Shown here piece after piece: positions 22,653 to 33,062 of a stretch of DNA of 64,000 bases. Source of the stretch: Pontederia crassipes (lineage: Eukaryota; Streptophyta; Magnoliopsida; Commelinales; Pontederiaceae); the NCBI GenBank assembly GCA_030549335.1, contig CM060194.1:12030171-12094170 (forward strand), given 5' to 3'. Below the pieces are notes generated by a model. That model searched no databases and was not told where the DNA came from. It was given only the letters and a program-made list of their open reading frames with translations. Position numbers and translations under genes: made by a program. Position 1 is the first letter of the stretch; each line of letters opens with the position of its first letter.

Positions 22653-23356
22653 TTAGGTTATAAGATTTTGTAGACAGTATGAGTTAAGTTTAAGGTTAGG
22701 TGACATTATGTGCATTAGATTGATAGTGCTTGCTTTTGATTGTTTTTCTTATTTTATATTTTGAAAGGATAAAGATATCACCACATGAGTAATGTGGTGA
22801 GGGTCAATTTGATATTATTGGCATTTGTAAATTTGCTCCGTTTGACGGTCGGCCTATTAGGAGTTCATTTTCATCTCATGCATTATGCATCGGTACATGG
22901 TGTGGAATTTGATGTCGACAATGATTCTCCCTATGTGATGATGTGATCATAATGGGTCCATGAATAATGTTTTATGATGACAATGTTACGGATCAAACAA
23001 GTATTGCTTGCAAAAGATATAAATGAATATGGAGTCAAAAGTGACTAAGTGGGAAATGATGACATATTTCATTTCTTTAAATATTTAAGACTATAATGTC
23101 TTACCCAAAGGTGATTGATTATTTCGTCAACATGCCACTTCACGTTGTTTTAAAGAAGAAGTTTACTTTGAGTTATCAGGAATATTAAGAATTACATTTT
23201 CTGATAAATGTTAGAATTTTCTCTTCTTGCATTATTTATATAATAATGATAGATAAGTTAATTAGAAAGGGATGAGAAGTTTACTTTGCTTTTGTCATCG
23301 AGATAAAGGAAAAATGGGTCACGATTGGAAGATATTCCAATCATATAGGAATTTGT
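22653..23356 (+). other. Decayed gag/protease region
   Basis: Expected position of leader, gag and protease in the gypsy element. AT-rich, many stops in all frames; I cannot identify a domain. Confidence 0.4.
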
Positions 23357-23950
23357 AAAATATTCTTAGAAGATCTTTCTAAATTATGACCGAGGAGATA
23401 GATGGAATTCTTTATGGATCTAGTCCATATAACTATTCCTACTTTTAAGACTTCTTATTGTAGAACACCTATAAGATTAAAAGACTATTGGAGCATTCCG
23501 ATGAGGTTTGTATTCAATCAAAATTCTAAGTTTCAGACTTATTTTTCAAGAAGAAAGATATGTTCTTTAGTTGGGCATCAATTATGGATGTCTAGACTAA
23601 ATGATTGTGAAGAATAGTTTATCAAGAATGAGTTACTTGCTTGATGAACTACAAGTACCACTCGATTCTCAAAAATGACTTTAAGAGATGGATACCATTA
23701 GCTAAAGTTAAAAAAAATAGTATATCTCAACCTCTATATACATGGAACTCAATATGATTATTGTGAATTTTTTTCCATCAAACCACTCACAACCTTATGA
23801 TCTCTCAATTCCGAAGGTCGTGCACATCATGAGAGATACTTAAACACTATTTCACAAAATTATTGTGGGAAAAATAAAATTAAGAGTCAAATTATGAGTG
23901 AGTTTTGGCATGACTTCATAGTATTAGATCATGTCAATTCTAAGAAAAAC
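23357..23950 (+). pseudogene. Gypsy reverse transcriptase relic
   Basis: One frame, crossed by several stops, still follows the gypsy RT pattern. Starting at 23357 it reads FLEDLSKL then MEFFMDLV, parallel to the FPEDLPGL...EFxIDLVPG entry of Tekay RT; from 23666 FSKMTLRDGYH*LKL parallels [13 protein letters not shown]; near 23730-23775 TQYDYCEFFSIKPL parallels TRYGHYEFLVMPFG; and HHERYLNTISQ...MSEFWHDFIVLDHV near 23820-23940 parallels EHxxHL...KCEFW..xVxFLGHV. The segment that should hold the catalytic YxDD/FxDD motif is missing: only about a dozen residues separate the two last blocks instead of about 50. It is non-functional. Confidence 0.75.
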
Positions 23951-25909
23951 AAATCATGTCCTCGGTGCATATGATCATATGATATATGAGTTTGATCAAT
24001 TAATTATTATGTAGCCTTTCTTCCTAATATAGAAAGGACGTATGATGTGTTCTCTTGTACCCAATCTAAGAAAATATGAACTAATCATTTACATATGACT
24101 GAGTATGAACAACTTATTGATTTGAACAAGAACTTGTTACATAAAGAACAATTAGTTTGCATCTTATATCAAAAAGAAAATACAAAAGATAATAAAAGTC
24201 ACAACCTAAGATATTGTGTTATAAAAGTTATGCAATGAGACATTGAATTTTGGAATAAACACATTTGAATCTTATGAAGGTGTGATGAAAGGATATTTAC
24301 AAGCTACTCTTCATAGTTTTGTATTTAACATACATTGGAATACCCATATGTATGAGAATTAGATAATAGATATGTATTACATCATTGTTATTCTAATTTT
24401 AATAATCAAGTCTTTGGATTTAAACGCTATATTTGTTCGACTCTCTCAAGTGATTATGGTTATTCTAAATTTGTGAATAATATACATATGAGTTGACTTT
24501 GAAGCTTAATTCTACCAGATCCAAGTAAAATATGCTAATAGAAAGTTTAAAAAAAGAATAAAATATAGTTATGTTGCTTTGAATAGTCAAAATCAATTTT
24601 CAAAAGGTGCTATAAATAACATAGGTGAAATATGAATATGATCATGAAAACTTTTAAAATATATATGAATGATCCTTATTATGAAACTAGAAATTACTTG
24701 TGTTGGATGTGTAGTTGGTAAGTATGAGTTTTGTTCTTTGGGTTTGATAACATCAAATCTTAACAAGATTTTACAAGATATTGAAGGTTCTATAGGGACA
24801 ATAAGTAAGAGAATAGATTCTTGTAATACTATGAAGACATTATGAGATGTCTATATTAATAAGAAATGATAAACATTTTATAAAAATGGATAATAATATT
24901 AAACTACGCATAAAGGTTGGAGAACCAATCATCAAATCAGTTTAGTGTTGAAAATTGATACCTATTTGATGTGATTCAAATTATATGATGATCATTACAT
25001 TGTTATTGTCTAATGTGAATTATTATCGGTGATCAAACAACATTCATCGTTATACATTCTGAATCATTGACGATTCTTGATTAGTTGTTATTGATTGTGA
25101 TTCTTCATATTTGGGAATTAATTTTTACTCATCATTATCTACCACATTTCATCTAGGGTGACTGATTAAACCATCATTGTCACTCCTTTATGAGTGATAA
25201 ATGATTTGCCATTTTGGACTTTAGTACGTCCATTAATTTTGAAAGTTTAAAGGAGTTGTGAGAAAGCTTCTCGAAAGATTATTGGAGTGATGCATCCTCT
25301 GGTCATCTATCGAGAACTTTAATTAGGTGTTCATCAATCACGAAATGTTGGTTGGATGTGTAGCGAATGAGCGATTGGAGGGGGACGCCTTTCTGATCCT
25401 TGATCGCGAACTCGAATTGACATTTCAATATTGTAAATCAAATAGAGAGAAAAAGTCTTATTCATAAATTTTATTGTTTCTCACACTGACCGTTATTCTT
25501 ACGAATGATAGTGATAGTCTTTAACCTATGAATACGTGATAATCGTGCTCATTCCCCTTATCTATAATGTCTCACCTTCTTTCGTTTGTCATGATACACT
25601 CTATAATTATTGAAATTCTACCCATAATTCTTGTTATGCATAAATCTTATCAAATATTTGAAGATTTCCTTGCAATTAGTTTTTCACTCACAACCATGGT
25701 ACTTATCTTTATTGGAACCTTGTATAAAATTAGTTATGGGCAGCAAAAATAAATGAAAGAATTAATCCTTTTATGGAATGCTAAAGACATACATTCAAAA
25801 GAATATTATAGCCAAAAGAATTTTAATAAACCAATGAAGCCGAAAAATAAATAAATGCATGATTATTGTGAAATATCAAGAAAAATAAAAAGAGATCACA
25901 ATAGTTAAT
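23951..25909 (+). other. Decayed RNase H / integrase core region
   Basis: Position fits RNase H and the integrase core of the gypsy element. The sequence is AT-rich with stops throughout; no motif is convincing. Open frames such as 25567-25752 are not recognisable proteins. Confidence 0.4.
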
Positions 25910-26024
25910 TCACAAGGAAAGTTATGTCCAAAATATATAGGTCCATATGAGATTTTGACATGTATTGGGTCAACTATTTATTTGTGTATTCACAATATCT
26001 TCAATGTTTCTATGCTTCGATGAT
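25910..26024 (+). pseudogene. Gypsy integrase C-terminal relic
   Basis: The frame reads GKLCPKYIGPYEILTCIGS and then HNIFNVSMLR. It parallels the GKLSPRFIGPYEI..xVGxVAY..HxVFHVSMLRKY block that closes Tekay-type integrases just before the chromodomain. Roughly nine residues between the two blocks are deleted, and a stop follows LR. It marks the end of pol; no chromodomain is recognisable afterwards. Confidence 0.8.
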
Positions 26025-26093
26025 ATTGATCAAACTCTTGACAGACAAGCTTATCAATCAACAAATCATCAAGCTTCAATGTCACTTGGATTA

Positions 26094-26651
26094 AGATCTT
26101 TTCTTTTCCTTATATAAGTCATTAGACTGCAATGACTGCTTATAGTTATTGTAATTATGACAACAAAGAATATACTAAGTAACATTTCTAAACCATCATA
26201 TGTACCTTTTGTTTGATCTTTAGTTAGAAGACAAACGACTACAGATATCAAAGCTTAAGTCATCAGAATGATCAATGTCAAATCTTGTAAAGCATCCCAA
26301 ACAAACATCTAGAAGCTTCTTCGTGATTTTTTACGTACTTGTTGAAAGAAAAAGATATCCTACCTGTCATTATGTCAGCATCAAGTGAAACAGACATCTT
26401 TGCTATTCCATCTAGTCCTCCATTTCTCTTCAAACCCTTGTTATTATGTCCACGTACAATGGGTGCTAACTCATCTGGGTTGATGCAATAACCAACTTTT
26501 CTCATCTCTTTTGGGATATGATATTCCGGTATGCTATGAGTTAAAGCAAAAATCAAAGACAACAGAATTTCAACAAAGAATAGTACATACAATTACCTTT
26601 TGCTCATAGAGAATTAAAAATTGTACCATCAATAAATTGTGGAGCAACCTT
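26094..26651 (-). pseudogene. Captured fragment of an autoinhibited Ca2+-ATPase gene (P2B type, ACA4/11-like)
   Basis: Antisense to the retrotransposon. Exon A (26651-26597) reads KVAPQFIDG, preceded by a ..TATATGCAG acceptor and followed by G|GTAATTG, a plausible donor. A short intron-like stretch ends CTTTAACTCATAG. Exon B (from about 26533) reads PEYHIPKEMRKVGYCINPDE, then LKRNGGLDGIAKMSVSLD, and after a frameshift FVWDALQDLTLIILM (helix 1), KGTYDGLEMLLSIFFVVIIT (helix 2) and KQSLQSNDLYKEKKR. This order is that of plant ACA pumps, which export Ca2+ from the cytosol: end of the N-terminal regulatory domain, helices 1 and 2, then the cytosolic actuator side. VSVSL points to the ACA4/ACA11 group. 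Stops (one in exon A, one after helix 1) and a frameshift make it a pseudogene. Retained intron signals imply capture of genomic DNA or pre-mRNA. Confidence 0.85.
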
Positions 26652-26878
26652 CTGCATATAAAGAGAAACTCAATCTATTCTAGTATAAGAATGTTTGTCT
26701 CGAGAAGAAAATATAGTATAAATTATAAGGGTCAAGGAAAATGAATTTTGGAAAAGAAATTTTTCCTTAGTGTTAGTGTGATACGGAAAAAAATCATTAG
26801 TTAGAATGACCAAATAAGAATGAAGTATTTATTCTTATCCTTCACAACATATATCTAAATTTCGGGGACGAATTTTTT
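26652..26878. other. Region between captured gene fragment and polypurine tract
   Basis: The left part may be further intron of the captured gene. The right part (about 26850-26878, TTTCGGGGACGAATTTTT) is the stretch usual before the polypurine tract in Tekay elements. No gene. Confidence 0.5.
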
Positions 26879-26893
26879 TTAAGGAGGGGAGAA
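26879..26893 (+). promoter_or_regulatory. Polypurine tract
   Basis: TTAAGGAGGGGAGAA directly before the LTR start TGTCACGG; primer for plus-strand DNA synthesis. It shows that the following LTR is the 3' one. Confidence 0.85.
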
Positions 26894-26894
26894 T

Positions 26895-29736
26895 TGTCAC
26901 GGACGTGCTTCACAAATATCATTCCAACATAATCTTGCTTTTAATTAGCATTTTAAGTAAGTTTAGATGCTTATATAGTCATGGTTGCGTGTAGCAATTA
27001 ACCTTTGGATTAAAGCATAATCAAAATTAAATTATCGATAAGCGTTATAAAGAAATTATATAAGATTATTAGGAATAAATTCTAATATTTGTAAATGTTA
27101 TAATAAACATTTTTAATTATTATTAACCAATGTTAATTAGAAGTTTAATACTAATTTTTAACCAAATAATATGATTGGACCTCCATTTCAACCAATAGGG
27201 TTTCAAGTAGCTGAAGTAGACAGCTCACTAGCTGCTTAGAAAAAGATTTTTTTAAATTGTCATATGACGTGTTAAAATTCTGAAAATAATATATAAAGCA
27301 TTTATTCGTATTATCTGCAATCAGAAAAATTCCCAAGATCAGATCGATTGCCGAACAGCCTGAGAAAATTCGACAAGTTTGCTGGGTTAGGGTGAATCTG
27401 CGGATCTGAAACCGACCTTCAACTTCATATGATCATATCTTCGTAAGTAGTTCTTCATAAAACCTGAACATTTGCATACTCTAGATGTTAGCTTTCCATG
27501 ACCACAAGAATCATATAAAAAGGACTTCTATAGAGAAAGTTATAAATCGAGTACCGTAGGTCGCTCACTCTGTCTCGAGTCAGAGACAGGTCCGCCTTGT
27601 AGATTAGGGTATGATTAGGGTAAATAGAATTAGGGTTTAAAATTTAGAAATATACTTCACAAGGGTTCGGTGAGAAGTAGAATCATCTTTGGATGTGTAG
27701 AGGTGAAGAAATGAATTTTTCATTTCATAGTGAGTTTTCTGTCAGGTTACAGGAAATTAATACAACACGACTCGAATTGATTATTTTTATTATAGAGTTA
27801 TACAAGGAGTTAAATTCTCTATTTTTTATGCCAAAATAGTAAGGAAGTCTAGTTTTCAGAATAATTATGATATAGTTAAATGGATAAGTATGAATAAAAC
27901 ATATAAATCAATCTTTCTGTGACACACAGTCTGCCAGGGCACAAACCCTAGGTAAGATTGCCTTAGATGTTATGACTTACTCACTTGGAGTTAGTTAATG
28001 ATATTTGAGGGTTGGAAACCTTAGTAAGTGTAGTTTCTAATTTATTCAGAATCATGAGATTTGACTTTGTGGTTAAGAAGTTATGAATTATTCATTGATG
28101 AGTACTCAGTCTAAAATCCAAAGACAATACCTAGTTAAACTTTGGAAAATTGAATAGTTGGGAGTGTGAAATAGCATATGAACATAAACACTTGAAATTA
28201 CACATTAGTATTAGAAAGGATTATATGCATTTTAAGGTGAATAAGTTTTCATGCATGAGCATGCATTGCATATTGTTATTATTAGTAATTGGAAAATAAA
28301 ATAGCATAATTAGTTGTAGGGAACCAACAAGCTACAAGTGAAAGGAGGAAAATCTAGTAAACCTCTTTGAAAACATAAAGCACAAGGTGAGTGGGTAAAT
28401 TTACAACATAGCAAAAATATTATATGTTAGTTCTTTTATTTATGGTATTACCTTAAGCAAAGATTATTATTGTTATTATTGAAACATATCTTGAGCTATG
28501 AAAAGTATTTATGATATGTTTCAAGGATTTCATATGAGATGGAGTAACATCTTATACAAAAATGTTTTCAGGGAACAATGCTTGTGAAGTGAAAATAAAA
28601 TTTACTTGATAATGATATGACATTATGACATGTGTATTTTGATATTATTAAACTCCATGTTTTCATTAGCCATACTGTTTGAAAAAGGTCTTTGGGACCG
28701 CATTCGATATACATGAAGCCTTTGGGGCGGATATCGAGTGTCTTTGCCCTTTGGGGGCTGCTCTGCGTGCACGTATTGACCCATTATATGCTCTGCGTAT
28801 CTGAGAATCATGATTGGGTGGCACACAATCATGATTATGATACGTATTGACTCATGATTTGCTCTGCATATTTGAGACTCTTTGATTGTGAAGCTCTGCT
28901 TAACTGTATCACACACAATCATGAAGCGATACGTATTGACCCATGATTTACTCTGCGTATCTGATACTCTAGATTATGAAGTTTTGCTTAACTGTATGAC
29001 ACATGATCATAGAGGGATACGTATTGACCCAAGATGTGTATGCGTAATGACACATGTGTGGAGTTTAACTATGAATATGATGATATCTTGAATAATTTGT
29101 ATTTATGTAAAAGTTCATATGATTTGGAAAGTTATGTGAAATGAGTTATTCTTTAAATGTTTTCCCATATGAAATAAATATGATTATTTAAATATTATAT
29201 GCACTCATATTGTTCCCGTATGTTGTATATTTATTCCACTCACTGAGCAAACGATTGTTGCTCACATTACCCTTGTTGATTTTTTTCAGATGATTATAAG
29301 TTCTCGAGTTGAGTTGACTCGAAGCTTGGTTTGATGCATATAGAAGAAGTCGAACCGTCGGAGCATTGCTATTTTTCTTTCACTTTTATTTTCTCTTCAC
29401 TTTTGTTTTTGAAACATGCATGTAATAGATAATCCTAGATGTTGTAATTAAGTTTGTGAGAGATTTTTTGTAAGGTTGTATAAAACTTGATCCTGTGGGG
29501 TGTTGTATGTGAGGTGGTTAGTGAAAAAAATTATAATGATAATATGTGAATGATATATCTTATAACTGTTTATTTGACCTTGATGAATATATATGCATCT
29601 TTTGTATGTATTGGCAAATGACATACTATAAATAAGGGAGGAGGCTTTGCTGATTTTATTTTTAGAATTGCTAAACATAATTAAGAAGAAAGGTAATAGC
29701 TGGGATTATAACTTAGTCACAGAGTGGGGTGTGACA
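26895..29736 (+). repeat. 3' LTR of gypsy element (copy 2)
   Basis: A 2842-bp LTR, TGTCACGG to GTGTGACA, very similar to copy 1 (18534-21383) over its whole length. Tandem repeat from about 28770; TATA-like tataaaaagg at 27514-27523. Followed by TGATA. Confidence 0.93.
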
Positions 29737-30321
29737 TGATAGATCTTTAGAACTTTAACTATATTTTAAACTTTAGTTGAACCGTTACAATCAATGATAA
29801 AGCTCTGGGGGACAAGACTCTTAAAGTAAGGTTCGAAGCTCTATGTTATAGGAGGTGGTAAATCTTTAGAACTCTAACTTTATTTCCAACTGTAGTTGAA
29901 CTATTTCAATCAATGATAAAGCTATTGGGGATTAGTTATAAATACTTATTGTATCCTTTGCGTATCCTAACAGGTGGTAGATCTTTAGAACTTTGAGTCT
30001 GTTTCAAACCGTAGTTGAATCGTTACAATTAATGATGAAGCTCTTGAGGATTAGACTCTTAGAGTAAAGTTCAAAGCTCCATGTTATAGATACTTATTAT
30101 AACCTTTGGGTATTCTAAGAGGTGAGAGATCTTTAGAACTTGAACTCTATTTCAAACCATAGTTGAACCATTACAATCAATGATAAAGCTCTTGGGCATT
30201 GGAGTCTTAGAGAACGTTCAAAGTTCCAAGTTATAGATACTTGTTATAAACTTTGGGTATGCTAAGAGATGATAGATTTTCAGAACTTTAATTCTATTTC
30301 AAACCGTAGTTGAACCGTTAC
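29737..30321. repeat. Satellite A block 6
   Basis: About four monomers. 29737-30230 is the counterpart of block 5; the remainder continues as ordinary satellite to the next LTR. Confidence 0.9.
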
Positions 30322-33062
30322 TGTCTCGGATGTTCTCCAAAAATTCGTTTTAAAATAATCTTGCTTTTAGTTAGCATATTAAATCAGTTTAGATGCTTAC
30401 GTAGTCATGGTTGCGTGTAGCAATTAACTTTTGGGTTAAAGCATAATGATAATTAAATTATCGATAAATGTTATAAAGAAATTATAATAAACATGTTTAA
30501 CCATGATTAACTAAGGTTAATTAGAGGTTTAACACTAATTTTTAACCAAGTAATATGATTGGACCCAAGCAGGCAGCTCACCAGCTGCTTAGAAAAAGAT
30601 TTTTCCAAATCGCCATATGACGTGTTAAAAATCTGAAAAAAATATATAAATTAAAATATCTTACCTTCGGAGAGGTGAAAAATTAGCAGAGGCAAATAAC
30701 AAGCAGAACCACCTGAGCAAATTCGCCAAGGTCGCTTGGTTAAGGTAGGGTTTTTGATTTGAAATTGACCTCCGTTTTTATATGATCATCTCTTCGTCGA
30801 TTGTTCTTTGTAAATCCCGAAATTGTGCATGGTTCGTCCTCTCGCAGTTAGCTTTTGATAACACAAGAATCATATAAAAAGGACGTTTGTAGAGATAGTT
30901 ATGGACCTAGCACCATAGGTCGCTCACTCTGTCCCGAATCTAAGACAAATCCAATTGTAAATTAGGGTATGATTAGAATATAATGAATTTGGAATTTGGA
31001 TATGATTGATTAAAGGGTTCCTTGAGAAGTGGAATCATCCTATTTGGAATTGTATTTGGGAGAAATAAATTTTTCATTTCATAGTGATTCTTCTATCAGA
31101 TTCGAGGACATGGACAGATAACAACCCAAATTAACTATTTTTGTTATAAGGTTTTACAAGGAGCTAAATTCTACCATTTTTATTTATAAACACTACTGAA
31201 GTATAGATTCTATGAAAATTAGGATCTCATCAAATGGATAATTATTGTTAAGGATATAAATTACTAAATTCAGTGATACACGGTCTCCAAAGCATAAACC
31301 CTAGGTCAGATTGCCTTGAATTTTATGACTTGATCACTTCGAATTAGTTAATGATATTTGGGGATTGGAAACCTTAAGAAGTCTAGTTTCTAATTTATTC
31401 ATAATCATGAGATTTGCCTATGTGGCTAAGAACTTATGAATTATTTATTGACAAGTACTCAATTTGAAATCCTAAGACAACACCTAGTTAAACTATGGAG
31501 GATTGAGAAGTTCCAATTGTGAAATAGCCTATGAACAAAAATACCTGAAGTTAAAAAATGGTAATAGAGGAGATTATAGGCTTTTTATGGTGTATAAACA
31601 TTCATTCATCATGCATTGCATATAACCTTATCAGTGGTTGAGAAGTAAAAAGGTATTATTACTTGTAGGAAAACATCAAGTTGCAAATGAAAGGGAGGAA
31701 ATCTAATAAACCTCCTTGAAGGGATCAAATACAAGGTGAGTGAGTAAATTTACAACATGGAAAAATGTTATATATTAGTTCTTTTATTTATGATATTGTC
31801 TCAAGCAAATATTATTATTATTATTATTGAAACATATCAAAGTTACGAAAGATATTTATGATATGTTTCAAGAATATCATTTGAGATAGAGTAACCTGTT
31901 ACACAAAAATGCTTGTGAAGTTAAAATAAGTTTTTTTGATAATGATATGGGATTATGACATGTGTATTTTGATATTATTAAATTCCATGTGTTCATTCGT
32001 CATGCTATTTGAAAAAGGTCTTTGGCACTGCATTCGATATACATGAAGCCATTGGGGCGTATATCGAGTGTCTTTGCCCTTTGGGGGCTGTTCTGCGTGC
32101 ACGTATTGACCCATGATATGCTCTGCGTATTTGAGAATCATGATTGGGTGACACACAATCATGATTGAGATGCGTATTGACCCCTGATTTTCTCTACGTA
32201 TTTGACTTTTTGATTGTGAAGCTCTACTTAACTATATGACACACAATCATGGAGGGATATGTAATGACCCATGATTTGCTCTACGTATCTCATACTCTTG
32301 ATTATGAAGCTTTACTTAACTGTATGACACATGATCATAGAGGAATACATATTGACTCATGATGAGTATGTGCAACGACACATGTGTGGAGTTTAACTGT
32401 GAATATGATGATATCTTGAATAATTTGTATTTATGTAAAAGTTCATATAATTTGGAAACTTATGTGATATGAGTTATGTTTTAAATGTTTTCTCATATGA
32501 AAGAAATGTGATTATTTAAATGTTATATGCATTCGTATTGTTCCCCTATGTTGTACTTTTATTTCACTCACTAAGCAAACGATTGTTGCTCTCATTATCT
32601 TTGTTGAAGTTTTAAGATAATTCTAAGTTCTGGAGTTGAGTGGACTCGAAGCTTTGTTTGATGCATATAGAAGAGGTTGAACCGCCGGAGCATTGATATT
32701 TTTCTTTCACTTTTATCTTCCTCTTCACTTTTGTTTTTGAAACATGCATGCAATAGATAATCTTAGATGTTGTAATTAAGTTTGTGAGAAATTTTTTTGG
32801 TAAGGTTGTATAAAACGTGATCATGTGGGGTGTTATATGTGAGGTTGTTAGTGGAAAAAAATTATTATGATAATATGTGAATGATATCATATAACTATTT
32901 ATTTAACTTTGATGAATATCGATGCATCTTTTGTGTGTATTGGCAAATAACACAAGATATATAAGGGAGGAGGTTTTGTCGATTTTATTTATAGAATAGC
33001 TAAACATAATGATGGAAGATAATAGTTGGGATTAGAACTTAGTCACGAAGTGGGATGTGACA
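30322..33062 (+). mobile_element. Solo LTR of the same gypsy family (older, diverged copy 3)
   Basis: A 2741-bp LTR, TGTCTCGGATG to GGATGTGACA, with perfect GTTAC target duplications (30317-30321 and 33063-33067) inside satellite A; removal restores CCGTTACAATCAAT. It shares the tandem repeat and overall sequence with copies 1 and 2 but has many more differences and small deletions, so it is an older insertion or another subfamily. TATA-like tataaaaagg at 30873-30882. Confidence 0.93.

Larger units (their letters stand above)
22481..29736 (+). mobile_element. Decayed Tekay-like gypsy retrotransposon carrying a host gene fragment
   Basis: Order: last 154 bp of the 5' LTR (the rest lost with the CACTA rearrangement), primer-binding site, heavily mutated internal region (22635-26894) with recognisable reverse transcriptase and integrase C-terminus, an antisense Ca2+-ATPase gene fragment, polypurine tract and a complete 3' LTR. 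TGATA follows the 3' LTR (29737-29741), the same flank as the solo LTR copy 1. Pol residues still alignable by eye follow the Tekay/Del pattern, which agrees with the 2.8-kb LTRs. Confidence 0.85.

Noticed and set aside
26069..26592. Two small minus-strand ORFs as independent genes
   Set aside because: They are two frame-shifted pieces of one captured Ca2+-ATPase fragment with stops, not complete genes.
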